Source: an uncultured Verrucomicrobiota bacterium
GTDB lineage: Bacteria > Verrucomicrobiota > Kiritimatiellia > CAJWTS01
Assembly: GCA_913047795.1 (NCBI GenBank)
Contig: CAJWTS010000005.1
Span: 1-64,000, forward strand
Length of the DNA stretch: 64,000 nt
Reading direction: 5' to 3'
The notes under the pieces were generated by a model. It was not told where the DNA came from, did no database searches, and saw only the letters and a list, made by a program, of their open reading frames with translations. Positions within the stretch are counted from its first letter, which is position 1; every line of letters starts with the position of its first letter. The translations under genes and the position numbers were made by a program. Below, one piece after another: positions 28,001 through 36,421 of the stretch.

Positions 28001-31000
28001 CGCGACGTCCCGTCAGGCACACATCATCGATGTTCCAGCCGGGATAGGTAACCGCGCCATCCGTCGCACCCATCGTCCAGCGAACATGCAGGTTCGGTTG
28101 GCCGTCCGCAACGGATGCAATATCGTAGTCAACGGCGATCCAGCCACCGTCACAGAAACTGACGCCGTCGTGAAACCATACGATCGTCCAGTTCGTTCCA
28201 TCGGGACTAACCTCGACCGACGCGTTGTCAAAAGCGGAGTCATCAATGCCCAACCAACGACGGAAAGAAAGACGAACATCTTTATATGCCGCGCAGTCGA
28301 TCGGCGGCGTGGTCAGGTGGTGCTGTGGAATGTTGTTCGAATAATCCCCGGCCAGGTTGTACCCGTATACATTTGTACCCGTGTATCCCGTCGTTGGATC
28401 ACCGCAATCGCTTCCGCTGCCCAACGGCTGCCCGTAAGCCCATTGCCCCTCCGTCGTCCAGCCGGGATCGATTTCGAGATCGAAACACTGGATGTTATCG
28501 GGCGGCGGCGGTAGAACCGTCACGCTTATCGGGCGTGGATAAACGGCCCCGGAAACAGTATTGGAGAAGACCGCAACGGTGTCATAGGAGCCGACCGGCA
28601 GCGCGGCCGCCGCCGTGGTAATACTGACGGTAGCCACCTGCGTAACGCCCGAGGCCAGCAGCCCGCCCGCCGGCGCGACCTGCACCCAGGCCGCGGTCAC
28701 CACGGTCGTCCAACTCACCGACACGGGCCCCGTGTTGCTGACCGTGTAGACCTTGCCCGTCCCGCCGAACGCGGTGTCTTCAACAAAACTCGCGCTCAGT
28801 CCGTCCGGCGGATAGACCTGCAGCTGGTCCGGCACGATCACCATCCGCACCGGGATCGTCACCTTCGACATCTGTACGTCATTGCCCCGTACCGTGATCT
28901 CGCCCTCGTACGTGCCCGGCGCTTCGTCCCCCGACACGAACGATACGCTCACCGTCTCGGCGTTGCCCGCGGCGATTCCCGTCGCGGACCGCGGATCGAT
29001 CTCCAGCCACGGCGCATCCACCTCCGCCAGCGCATCGGCCAGGTTCATCCGGCCTCCCGACACACATAACCCCCCGAGCGTCGGGTCCACCGTGTCCATC
29101 AATGCCGCCTTCATCTCCGCCACCGTCAGCCCCTCGTTCTGCGACAGCAGCAGTGCACAGGCGCCCGCCACGTGCGGCGCCGCCATCGACGTTCCATTGA
29201 ACGACACGTACCCGCCCCCGCGCTTGCAGCTCAGGATGCTCGTGCCCGGCGCCCCCAGGTCCACCGACTGCAGACCCCAGTTCGAAAAACTCGACCGCGC
29301 ATCGTTGTGATCGCTCGACATCACGCTCACGACGTTCTCCGAGTCGTAGCTCGACGGGTAATGCGGCGTCGCGTCGTTGTCCCTCGCGCTGTTGCCCGCC
29401 GCCGCCACGAACACCACCCCGGTCGCACCGGCCGCGTCGATCACATCCTTGAGCGACTGGTCAAAGCCGCCACCGCCCCAGGAGTTGTTCATCACATGCG
29501 CCCCCATCAACGTCGCGTACTCGACGCACTCGATCGCGTCCGCCGTCGACCCGCTGCCACCCGCAGACAGGAACTTCAGCGCCATGATCCGCACCTCCCA
29601 GCTCACGCCCACAACCCCGACCCCGTTGTTACCGACCGCTCCCACCGTCCCGGCCACGTGCGTGCCGTGGTCATGGTCGTCCATCGGGTCGGCGTCTTCG
29701 TTCACGAAGTCGTAGCCATAGATGTCATCCACCTGCCCGTTGCCGTCGTCGTCGATCCCGTTGCCCGCGATCTCGCCCGTGTTGCTCCACATGTTCGCGC
29801 GCAGATCCTCGTGGTTGTAGTCCACCCCCGTGTCGATCACCGCCACCACCATCTGCTCACGACCCTGCTGCACGTCCCATGCCTCCGGCCCATCGATGTC
29901 CGCATCCGTCGTGCCCCCGGTCTGCCCCGTGTTGTGCAGGCCCCACAGTTCCGAGAAACGAGGATCGTTGGGTATCGTCGCCGTCGCCTCGACCAGGTAG
30001 TTCGGCTCGGCGTACTGCACCCCCGGCATCGCGTTGTAGGCCGCCAGTGCCCGCTCCACACTCAACTCCGCCGGCAGCTTCACCAGGCATAATCCGTGCA
30101 CCAGCTTGCAGGCCCATACGATCTGGCCACCGCCCGCACGGTCCAGCTCCGGCGCCCAGTCCGCTTGCCCGCACTCGAACCGCACCAACAGCTCGCCCGC
30201 CACGTACGGCACCCCTTGCGCGATCCGTGTAAAGTCCCGCTCCACCTCCTCGCCGCCAGCGGCCGGACGCGACACGGCCCGGCTCGTCTCGCGCGTCGAT
30301 ATCACAAAGTCCAGCGTCCCGTCCGCCGCTACACCGTTACTGATCACCAGTTCCCGCTCCGCCACCATGCCCGGCAGGTTCGTCACCACCAGCAGGTTCG
30401 TCGGGTTCACCACCAGCTCCGAACTCGTAAATATCGTCAGTGCCACGCCACGCGTCGTGCCCAGCCCCGTCGTCACGTTGCTGAAGCTCACCTGGTCCAG
30501 GTACACCCCTTCTCCCAGTGCGTTCGCCGCCGTGTTCACGCTCACCGTCACCGCTCCCACCGATCCCGCGCTCAGCACACCGCCCGTCGGCCCCACCGTT
30601 GTCCACGTCTGCGTGCTCCCGCCCGACCACTCAACCGCGACCGGTCCCGCGTTGCTCAGCGTGTATACCCCCGTGCCCGGACTGAATGGCCCACCCGGGT
30701 GCCCGCTCCACGCCTGCCCTGCCGGAGGATCCACGCGCAGGTAGTCTTCCACCCCCTGCCCGCTGAGCACCACGCTCACCTGCGGCTCATCCGCGTCGTT
30801 GCTGCCGATCACCACCGTCGCTTCGTTCGACTCCGTCCCCGCCGGCTGGTACCGCACCCCGATCGCCTGCGTCTGCCCGGGGCTTAACACCAGCGGCAAG
30901 GCCGGTACGTTCAACAGTTCGAACGGTCCGCTCCTTATCGTTGCCTGCGCCGACGGCCCCTGCTGCGACTCCCCGCTGTACGCCGCCGGTTCCCAGCCCG

Positions 31001-32705
31001 CCGGGGCCATCACCACGTCGCCGCCCGCGTAGCTATGCCCGTTGTACCACTCCTGCTCCGCCCCCACGCTCTCTCCGCTCAGCTCCGCTTCCCCCACCAG
31101 CACGTCATCAAAAAAATGCGTCGAGATGAACCCCGGATCCGTAAACCCCAACAGCCCGATCTGCCCGCTCGCGAGATCCGTTGACACCAGGGTCTGCACC
31201 AGGTTTCCGTTGATGTAGAACTCGAATTGCGACCCCTCGGCAACGACCCTGAGGTCGTTCCACTGCCCCGGTGGATTGAGATGGGGGGAAGAGGTCCAGC
31301 CGGCGAGCAAGGTCACCGATCCGTCGATCAACTTAAAGACAAGGAACGACGTGTTATCGAATCCGAAGGCGTAGCACGATCCGCTACCGGGCTCGGCCTC
31401 GGCGCCCGGTGTTGCGCGGAAGATCATGTACGTGGCGTATCCATTGGACTCTTCACGTTTCAGTCGGGCTTCATAGGTGAAGTCGGAAAAGGTCTCGAGG
31501 CCATAGGCCGATACCATGCTCCGCGTGCTCGGAGGGGCCGCGATCGCGGCACGATATTCTCCGCCGACAACCGACCAATCCGCATCGACATCCTCTACCC
31601 AGCCCGTCGCCTGCCCGCTATTGAAGGTCTCACTGAACGCGTCGAATTCGATTTCGCTAATGATCAGATCATTCGAAAGGCTACTGTTCACGATCGTAAC
31701 CGTGCCGGTCGACTCCAGGCCGATAATGGTGTCACCAAACGGCACCACGGCGTCATTGCTGGGAGCAATCGAGTCAATCACTCCGATCTCGCCAGGCGAC
31801 AACAGCACATCCAGCACGGCGTCTATGTTCTGAATGGTGCCCTCCCCGACATTCACGAAACTCACCACAGCCGCGTATTGCCCGGTCGAAAGCGCGTCGG
31901 TCGGCGTCGTGAGCGAGAAAACAACGCTCGTTTCGGCGCCAGCCGGTAGATTGCCGAACCCGGGCGAGAGGCCCAGCCAGGGCGCAGCCGGGGCAGCCAA
32001 CCAGGACAGGTTATTACTCCCCAGGTTGCGCACTGTGTAGGTGGCATTGGATGGATTGAACGGCCCGCCCCGGAAACCACTCGAGGCGAAAGCTGTCGCC
32101 GGTGCAATTCGCAGGTTGTCGATGGGCACACCTCGCAAGCACAGGTCGTCAATGTTCCACCCAGGGTAGGTGACCGACGCATCCGTGTTCCCCATGCGCC
32201 AACGAATCTGTAGCGTAGCCTGGTTATCGGCGAGGGCCGCGATGTTATAGCTTACAGGCTGCCATGCTCCGTCGCAGAAGGCACCGCCGGCATGGGCCCA
32301 GATCTCGGTCCAGATCGTGCCATCGGCACTGACCTCGACCGCGGCCTCGTCAAAGGCGTCGTTCTCCATGCCCAGCCATCTCCAAAACGAGAGTGTGACG
32401 TTGGTGAACCCGGAGCAGTCGATTGCATCCGTGGTGAGATAGGTCGGACCCAGATTGTTGGCGTAATCACCCGCCAGATTGTAGCCATACACGTTGGTGC
32501 CCGTGTACCCGGAAGCCGGGTCGCCGCAGGCGCTGCCCGCGCCTGTCGGTGAACCGAAAGCCCACTGCCCCTCCGTCGCCCAGCCGGGGTCCACCTCGAA
32601 GTCGTGGCAGACGATCGGCTGATCGGCACAGGCCGACAACGATACCAGTAGCAAGGCCCACAAGACCCCCCATAGAGATGTTCCGGATATTTGACGCCCC
32701 GACAT
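22089..32705 (-). CDS. Giant secreted lipoprotein with two subtilisin-type (S8) protease domains
   Basis: 3,538 residues. Signal 1-26 ends in a lipobox LSAC. An adhesive-looking module (PGW-TEGQWA-G...GYTGTN-YGYNLAGDY) occurs three times, at about 33-192, 1409-1566 and 2579-2736. Two S8 units follow modules one and two: each has a propeptide (VPYVAGELLVRFE), VAVIDTGVDYNHEDL, HGTHVAG and NGTSMAAPHVAG. Triads are Asp958/His1013/Ser1173 and Asp2130/His2185/Ser2345. A LamG-like segment lies at about 369-562, a MAM-like region at about 2796-2962, InlB-type repeats at about 3270-3400 and a terminal DSDFDGLFNWEEHKAGTDPTNA module. A surface or released protease or adhesin is likely. Both catalytic cores look intact and are almost identical in DNA. 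Confidence 0.85.
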   Translation of the reverse strand: MSGRQISGTSLWGVLWALLLVSLSACADQPIVCHDFEVDPGWATEGQWAFGSPTGAGSACGDPASGYTGTNVYGYNLAGDYANNLGPTYLTTDAIDCSGFTNVTLSFWRWLGMENDAFDEAAVEVSADGTIWTEIWAHAGGAFCDGAWQPVSYNIAALADNQATLQIRWRMGNTDASVTYPGWNIDDLCLRGVPIDNLRIAPATAFASSGFRGGPFNPSNATYTVRNLGSNNLSWLAAPAAPWLGLSPGFGNLPAGAETSVVFSLTTPTDALSTGQYAAVVSFVNVGEGTIQNIDAVLDVLLSPGEIGVIDSIAPSNDAVVPFGDTIIGLESTGTVTIVNSSLSNDLIISEIEFDAFSETFNSGQATGWVEDVDADWSVVGGEYRAAIAAPPSTRSMVSAYGLETFSDFTYEARLKREESNGYATYMIFRATPGAEAEPGSGSCYAFGFDNTSFLVFKLIDGSVTLLAGWTSSPHLNPPGQWNDLRVVAEGSQFEFYINGNLVQTLVSTDLASGQIGLLGFTDPGFISTHFFDDVLVGEAELSGESVGAEQEWYNGHSYAGGDVVMAPAGWEPAAYSGESQQGPSAQATIRSGPFELLNVPALPLVLSPGQTQAIGVRYQPAGTESNEATVVIGSNDADEPQVSVVLSGQGVEDYLRVDPPAGQAWSGHPGGPFSPGTGVYTLSNAGPVAVEWSGGSTQTWTTVGPTGGVLSAGSVGAVTVSVNTAANALGEGVYLDQVSFSNVTTGLGTTRGVALTIFTSSELVVNPTNLLVVTNLPGMVAERELVISNGVAADGTLDFVISTRETSRAVSRPAAGGEEVERDFTRIAQGVPYVAGELLVRFECGQADWAPELDRAGGGQIVWACKLVHGLCLVKLPAELSVERALAAYNAMPGVQYAEPNYLVEATATIPNDPRFSELWGLHNTGQTGGTTDADIDGPEAWDVQQGREQMVVAVIDTGVDYNHEDLRANMWSNTGEIAGNGIDDDGNGQVDDIYGYDFVNEDADPMDDHDHGTHVAGTVGAVGNNGVGVVGVSWEVRIMALKFLSAGGSGSTADAIECVEYATLMGAHVMNNSWGGGGFDQSLKDVIDAAGATGVVFVAAAGNSARDNDATPHYPSSYDSENVVSVMSSDHNDARSSFSNWGLQSVDLGAPGTSILSCKRGGGYVSFNGTSMAAPHVAGACALLLSQNEGLTVAEMKAALMDTVDPTLGGLCVSGGRMNLADALAEVDAPWLEIDPRSATGIAAGNAETVSVSFVSGDEAPGTYEGEITVRGNDVQMSKVTIPVRMVIVPDQLQVYPPDGLSASFVEDTAFGGTGKVYTVSNTGPVSVSWTTVVTAAWVQVAPAGGLLASGVTQVATVSITTAAAALPVGSYDTVAVFSNTVSGAVYPRPISVTVLPPPPDNIQCFDLEIDPGWTTEGQWAYGQPLGSGSDCGDPTTGYTGTNVYGYNLAGDYSNNIPQHHLTTPPIDCAAYKDVRLSFRRWLGIDDSAFDNASVEVSPDGTNWTIVWFHDGVSFCDGGWIAVDYDIASVADGQPNLHVRWTMGATDGAVTYPGWNIDDVCLTGRRVDDLVVTPLGGLVTTGFTGGPFAPSNLTYTVRNTGASNLPWYAQSTQPWAGLTATGGTLTAGSSTSVTVSLGPAVYAFPTGLYHSAVTFSNEVSGFVRERVVSLEILPIPGAIQVIDSISPSNDFAMPFGEVIQSLTSTGVIQVVNSNASHDLIITALGFDVFGENFDDGLVQGWEPAAYSGESQQGPTALATIRSGAFELLNVPALPLVLSPGQTETIGVRYQPAGTESNEATVVIGSNDADEPQVSVVLSGQGVEDYLRVDPPAGQAWSGHPGGPFSPGTGVYTLSNAGPVAVEWSGGSTQTWTTVGPTGGVLSAGSVGAVTVSVNTAANALGEGVYLDQVSFSNVTTGLGTTRGVALTIFTSSELVVNPTNLLVVTNLPGMVAERELVISNGVAADGTLDFVISTRETSRAVSRPAAGGEEVERDFTRIAQGVPYVAGELLVRFECGQADWAPELDRAGGGQIVWACKLVHGLCLVKLPAELSVERALAAYNAMPGVQYAEPNYLVEATATIPNDPRFSELWGLHNTGQTGGTTDADIDGPEAWDVQQGREQMVVAVIDTGVDYNHEDLRANMWSNTGEIAGNGIDDDGNGQVDDIYGYDFVNEDADPMDDHDHGTHVAGTVGAVGNNGVGVVGVSWEVRIMALKFLSAGGSGSTADAIECVEYATLMGAHVMNNSWGGGGFDQSLKDVIDAAGATGVVFVAAAGNSARDNDATPHYPSSYDSENVVSVMSSDHNDARSSFSNWGLQSVDLGAPGTSILSCKRGGGYVSFNGTSMAAPHVAGACALLLSQNEGLTVAEMKAALMDTVDPTLGGLCVSGGRMNLADALAEVDAPWLEIDPRSATGIAAGNAETVSVSFVSGDEAPGTYEGEITVRGNDVQMSKVTIPVRMVIVPDQLQVYPPDGLSASFVEDTAFGGTGKVYTVSNTGPVSVSWTTVVTAAWVQVAPAGGLLASGVTQVATVSITTAAAALPVGSYDTVAVFSNTVSGAVHRRTIALAALPYPEEDFACYDFDTDPGWTTEGQWAYGDPLATASHCNDPNTGHTGTNIYGYNLAGDYANNLPRAHLTTHAIDCVGYTDVALKFRRWLGAENSTYDKANIEVSSNGVDWVELWTHIGGSFCDGAWLAQSFDLSAVADGQSTVYVRWGMGPTDGSVTYPGWNIDDVCFSGRSVDRATHFAWGTVSKTQHVARLFTVSITAQTSSVEIEADFADAVTLTAWTEADILYTADFEDGNDGFTIDNSFGSGSGLWHRTTGRAADPGHSATSSMYYGQGESVGGGGDYDAGASEGTLVSPLIDLTGSVSNLWLTFNYLLETEADPGFDHVTVDVSKNGGPYSTLAGNHAGAVTLPDPTGGAWVTAMVDLSACTGSQIRIRFRFDSVDHTRNGHEGWYVDDIVIEEHKPRAVPILPNVSGSFVDGVWTGAVMLLQPVTNVAIEARDAKGRYGRSQEFCVLSLAPSNELTIGSVYGMADPGEGIHEFAPGGLVRATITNPVVVAGATQFVCVGWAGTGAAPASQKFSVLAMESFEEPFPMSGPPGFAMLSTNFNGWTVNDVRNWEFFGAHSGSNALWFANSAGIGTNSYVQAPRLPTGMCRVSFYGQARGAMANQLDVEVSYDGTNWASHAAISITSVSTWVEYVVDLATNTAVDLRLNKKQATGINVYPGIDDVLVTGTVATNTGWFALTADSSVTWNWSTQYLLSATAGGGGGVDTTGGWYNAGTTGVVISAAPGSNMIFSGWTGDVPIGQTNQNPLILTLDRARTIAAGFALHQHRITSVAGSNGAIQPSGVVWVVNGTATNFEITADTYYHIDSVLTNGAEIAAGYGLAYMNFTWPTIVSTGSIYSTFGENLASNDTPEWWFAAHGWTSNFDALAMIDSDFDGLFNWEEHKAGTDPTNAESVFAIADFDPAAGSGPAVNWFSASNRSYRIEQSTNLLAGFFTVTTGIPATPPMNVYTLQVHTAGLSMIRVVLE
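25026..27483. repeat. Internal direct repeat, copy 2 (coding order), 2,458 bp
   Basis: This block matches 28542-30999 with a constant offset of 3,516 bp (exactly 1,172 codons). I found only eight base differences: one near the left end (about 25037) and seven between 27350 and about 27460. It encodes residues about 1741-2560 of the giant protein, including the second S8 protease domain. Flanking sequence on both sides is clearly diverged or different. Confidence 0.92.
28542..30999. repeat. Internal direct repeat, copy 1 (coding order), 2,458 bp
   Basis: Partner of 25026-27483. It encodes residues about 569-1388 of the giant protein: the end of a choice-of-anchor-like domain, Ig-like units, the propeptide and the first S8 domain. 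Sampled lines here are richer in G+C (one line 72%) than sampled flanking coding sequence (one line 52%), hinting that the block has its own history. Confidence 0.92.
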
Positions 32706-32729
32706 AAATCAACCCCAAGCGAGCCCTAA

Positions 32730-32758
32730 ATTATACCAAAAATAGTCGTTTTTTACAA
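32730..32758 (-). promoter_or_regulatory. Sigma70-type promoter of the giant protease gene
   Basis: On the minus strand TTGTAA (32753-32758) and a perfect TATAAT (32730-32735) are separated by exactly 17 bp. The -10 box ends 24 bp before the ATG at 32705, which would give a short leader. This is the best consensus promoter I found in the window. Confidence 0.65.
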
Positions 32759-32889
32759 TAGAGGCCCCTAATCAGGCCCTCCAAACCTACCGCGGGATGC
32801 ATGCCGTCTTGGACGGCGTGTCGGCTCAAGAATCCGCGCGCGCGCTGGCGGGCTTGCCACGACCGGTACGAACTGCTGTAATATCGAGC

Positions 32890-33018
32890 ATGCTCGGTCT
32901 TTCAATGGTTGCTGAGAGTGTCGTGATGCTGATTCTAGCGCTCGCCGCCGCCGGAGCATTTGCGACGATCCTAATCGTCTTCCTGCGTAAGCTCAGCAAT
33001 CTCGAAAAGTACAAATAG
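32890..33018 (+). CDS. Possible 42-residue membrane peptide
   Basis: A short frame from ATG 32890: MLGLSMVAES, then a hydrophobic helix of about 22 residues rich in Ala, Ile and Leu, and a basic tail ending LSNLEKYK. That is the shape of a single-pass small membrane protein. There is no clear ribosome-binding site and I do not recognise a family, so it could be chance. Confidence 0.3.
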   Translation: MLGLSMVAESVVMLILALAAAGAFATILIVFLRKLSNLEKYK

Positions 33019-33096
33019 GCGGCAAGCTTCTCACGCGCCCGCTCCTCTTCTGACCGCGACGCCCACGCGCTCGAGCCACCGCCCCCCCCATTCGTC

Positions 33097-35166
33097 CTAT
33101 CGGGAACCTGGCGCACGCTGCGAAAGAATCTGCAAGCCGTGTACCAGGACGAAAACGGCCACGCCGAGAACGTACACGATAAATTTCGAGACACCGAACT
33201 GTGCCGCGAACAGATCCGGACGCAGCAGAAGAAATACGGTCAGCGCGAGCAGAATGGCCTCGTGAATCCGGTTTCGACGAAGAAGGAAATTCTGAGTCAA
33301 CGAGGCAAAGGCGAACATCGCGATCACACCCGTGATAAGGATAATCACAATATGCCCCACGCCGGACACATTGATGAGCAACAGGTCCGTGTTGAAGATG
33401 AACATGAAGGGCAGTATCGCCGTTCGGATATCGTACTTAAACCCCTGGATGCCGGTACGAATCGGGTCCGCCTTGGAAATCGCGGCGGCCGCATAGGCCG
33501 CCAAGCCCACCGGCGGGGTATCGTCGGCAAGAATGCCGAAGAAAAAACAGAAAAGATGTGCCGCGATCAGCGGCACCACGAGGCCCATCTCGGCGCTAAG
33601 GTCGCGGATCAAGGGCACCGTCAGAATCACCATCACGATGTAATTCGCGGTCGTGGGCAGCCCCATGCCGAGTATCAGGCTCGCGACGGCAGTGATCAGC
33701 AGCAGCAGCACAAAGTTTTCGCCCGCGATGGCGTGCACAACCTCCACGATCCGCGCGCCCAGGCCAAGGTTCACCACGCCGACGATAATTCCGGCGGCGG
33801 CGACAGCAACGCCGATAGGCATCATGTTGCGGCCGCCCGCGACCAGGCTGGCCCATAGCTGGTTCGCCGTCAATCGAAGCGCGGCCGCCAGGCTTTCGCG
33901 GCGGCGCGTGGCGTTCCACACGTTGCGCAGCACGACCAGGGCCGCGAGTGCCAGAATCGCGTAGAAGGCCGAGTACTCCGGTGAGTAGCGCTTCACCACC
34001 AGCACGTAAATCAGAAACGCGATCGGTATCAGGAAGTGCACGCCCCCGATGAAAGTCTCGCCGAAGCGCGGCAGGTCCTTGGGGTCCATACCCTTGAGCC
34101 CCAGCTTGGAGGCCTCGAGATGCGTAATGTAGATCAGGGCGATGTACGAGATGACCGCCGGAACAAACGCAGCGCGCACGACCTCGTAGTAACTGAGTCC
34201 GCAGTAGACCGCCATGAGAAAAGCCGCCGCACCCATAATCGGCGGCATGAGTTGGCCGTTTGTACTCGCCGCAACTTCGATCGCGCCGGCCTTGACGGCG
34301 GGATAGCCCGCCTTTTTCATCAACGGGATCGTGAACGTGCCCGTTGTCACCGTGTTGGCGATACTCGAGCCAGACACCATGCCCGTCAATCCGCTGGCCA
34401 GGACCGCGGCCTTCGCGGGTCCGCCCTTGAAGCGCCCCAACAGGGAGAACGCGAGCTGGATAAAATACTGGCCGCCGCCCACCTTCTCCAGCATCGCCCC
34501 GAAAAGGACGAACAGAAACACAGTCTTGGCCGAAACGTCGAGCGGAATGCCGTAAATTCCCTCGGTCGACATCGCCAACTGGCCGATCAACTTGCGCAAG
34601 GACGCGCCTTTCGCGGACAGGATATCCGGCATGAACTCACTGCAAAAGCTGTAGAGAATGAACAGCAACGCAATGATCGGGAGCGGTTTACCCAGCGCGC
34701 GACGCGCGGCCTCGAGCAACAGGCTGACGAGAACCACGCCGGCAAAGATGTCTCTCGGATAGAGCGATCCGCGCCGCTCCGCGATCCCGGCGTAGTCGAT
34801 GGCGTAATAGAGCGCCGCCAAAACGCCGAGAACGGCAAGCACGTAGTCGGGCCAGTAAATACGATCCGTCTTGTACAGCACCCCGGCCGGGCCGCTCCCG
34901 GTTCGATCAATCCATCCGATGATGCGGCGCCCCTTCAACATCGGAAAACTCAGGAAAACGAGCGCCAACGCGAACGCCAGGTGAATGCAGCGTGTGATAT
35001 CCGAATTGAGAAGCAGGACCGTGGGTAGCGCGAACTGGAAGAGGGACCAGGCGCCCGCAAGCAGTGGAATCAGGATACCGGCGACGCCCCGGAGCGTCCG
35101 CGATCCGAATTCCGCCTCAACGTACGCGGAGGCATCGGTATTCGGATCGTCGCGCGGCGGCGTCAT
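33097..35166 (-). CDS. TRAP transporter fused permease (4TM-12TM, TAXI type)
   Basis: 689 residues, strongly hydrophobic, in the fused DctQ-DctM layout used by TAXI-type TRAP systems. The large-subunit hallmark stretches are present: FGAMLEKVGGGQYFIQLAFSL, GSSIANTVTTGTFTIPLMK, GQLMPPIMGAAAFLMA and LGMGLPTTANYIV. It imports organic acids or amino acids with sodium, using the receptor encoded just upstream; the genes overlap by ATGA at 35163-35166. Substrate cannot be read from the sequence. Confidence 0.93.
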   Translation of the reverse strand: MTPPRDDPNTDASAYVEAEFGSRTLRGVAGILIPLLAGAWSLFQFALPTVLLLNSDITRCIHLAFALALVFLSFPMLKGRRIIGWIDRTGSGPAGVLYKTDRIYWPDYVLAVLGVLAALYYAIDYAGIAERRGSLYPRDIFAGVVLVSLLLEAARRALGKPLPIIALLFILYSFCSEFMPDILSAKGASLRKLIGQLAMSTEGIYGIPLDVSAKTVFLFVLFGAMLEKVGGGQYFIQLAFSLLGRFKGGPAKAAVLASGLTGMVSGSSIANTVTTGTFTIPLMKKAGYPAVKAGAIEVAASTNGQLMPPIMGAAAFLMAVYCGLSYYEVVRAAFVPAVISYIALIYITHLEASKLGLKGMDPKDLPRFGETFIGGVHFLIPIAFLIYVLVVKRYSPEYSAFYAILALAALVVLRNVWNATRRRESLAAALRLTANQLWASLVAGGRNMMPIGVAVAAAGIIVGVVNLGLGARIVEVVHAIAGENFVLLLLITAVASLILGMGLPTTANYIVMVILTVPLIRDLSAEMGLVVPLIAAHLFCFFFGILADDTPPVGLAAYAAAAISKADPIRTGIQGFKYDIRTAILPFMFIFNTDLLLINVSGVGHIVIILITGVIAMFAFASLTQNFLLRRNRIHEAILLALTVFLLLRPDLFAAQFGVSKFIVYVLGVAVFVLVHGLQILSQRAPGSR

Positions 35167-36137
35167 TCCAATATGCCCGCTTCGCGGTAGTACCGCTCAG
35201 CGCCGGAATGGAGCGGTGCCGTCAGTCCTTCGCGCATGCTTGCATGGCTGAGATTCCCGAGGGCGGGGTGTAACTTCTTGAACTCGTCGAGATTCTCGAA
35301 GACTTCCTTCACGACCGCGTAGACGACGTCGTCGCTGACTGTCGATGAGGTCACGAACGTCGTCACCACGCCGATGGACACCACATTTTTCGTGCTGGAG
35401 GCCATCGGGTAGAGCTTGTCCTCGACGGGGATGATGGCGGTGGCGTAGTACGGGTGCTTCTCAAGCAACGCCTCCATGCCCACGATCGGCACGAAGTGAA
35501 CCTTGCGCTTGCCGGACGTTGCTTCCTGGATCGTTCCCGCCGGATGACCAACCGTGTAGAAGAACGCATCGATGCGATCGTCCTGCACCATCTTCGGCGC
35601 TTCCGCGGCCTTCAAGGACTCGGCGCGCAAATCCTTATCCGGGTCGATTCCCGCCGCGGCGAGGATGTGCAACGCATTGCCCCGGTGCCCGGACCCCGGA
35701 TTTCCGATGTTGACGCGCTTGCCCTTTAGATCAGCTAACGATTGAATCCCGCTGTCGTCCGCAGCCACGAGCGTGACAATCTCGGGATGCAGGCTAAACA
35801 CAGAGCGCAGATTTTTCTGCGGCGTGCCGTCCCAATCGGCTTCGCCGTGCCAGGCCTGGTACTGGCGGTCCGATTGCGCCACACCGAACTCGATATCGCC
35901 CGTGAGCACAGCGTTGATGTTGTAGACCGATCCGCCGGTGGATTCGACCGAGGCACGAATCCCGTACTCCGCGCTCTTGCGATTGATCATCTTGGAAATC
36001 GCGCCCCCCACCGGGTAATAGACGCCGGTCACGCCACCCGTTCCGATCGTTACAAATTTTCGCTTGGGGCCGGACTCGGTCCGCGAGCAACCGACCAGCA
36101 GGCCGAGGCAGATAGCAGCGACGAAGATGCGTTTCAT
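35163..36137 (-). CDS. TAXI-family TRAP transporter solute receptor (lipoprotein)
   Basis: 324 residues. Lipoprotein signal MKRIFVAAICLGLLVGC, lipidated at Cys17. The mature protein begins KFVTIGTGGVTGVYYPVGGAI, the standard opening of TAXI receptors, followed by ESTGGSVYNINAVLTGDIEFGVAQSD and GKRVNIGNPGSGHRGNA. Such receptors bind small dicarboxylates or amino acids such as glutamate. Overlap with the permease gene shows they form one transcript; a GGAGG-type site precedes the ATG. Confidence 0.93.
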   Translation of the reverse strand: MKRIFVAAICLGLLVGCSRTESGPKRKFVTIGTGGVTGVYYPVGGAISKMINRKSAEYGIRASVESTGGSVYNINAVLTGDIEFGVAQSDRQYQAWHGEADWDGTPQKNLRSVFSLHPEIVTLVAADDSGIQSLADLKGKRVNIGNPGSGHRGNALHILAAAGIDPDKDLRAESLKAAEAPKMVQDDRIDAFFYTVGHPAGTIQEATSGKRKVHFVPIVGMEALLEKHPYYATAIIPVEDKLYPMASSTKNVVSIGVVTTFVTSSTVSDDVVYAVVKEVFENLDEFKKLHPALGNLSHASMREGLTAPLHSGAERYYREAGILE

Positions 36138-36421
36138 GGGCTTGTTTCCTCCAGAGAATTGATCGATCGGATACGTTCATCGCACACTGCCACATTGGGC
36201 AAACCTTTGTCAAACGAGCCCGGTAAGTGACTCGCGCGACCGTCCCTCGACAAATCAAGATCCATCCAGATCACGGGTGTGTAGCACCGGGATGAGCTGT
36301 AAGGCACCCACCGCAAGCCCCCGTTTTCAGTCGGTATTCACAACAGCAACAGCGGCCTGGCGCCACAACCCGTATCGCCGGGACGGCCAGGCGAGTAAAC
36401 GGCCGGGAAGACGTTGCGGTT

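Larger units (their letters stand above)
32706..33096. other. Intergenic region between the S8 gene and the TRAP permease
   Basis: 391 bp. It holds a good minus-strand promoter at 32730-32758, a 9-bp imperfect hairpin at 32800-32820 (arms CATGCCGTC and GACGGCGTG) without a T run, and a possible tiny membrane-protein frame at 32890-33018. Nothing else is recognisable. Confidence 0.6.
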
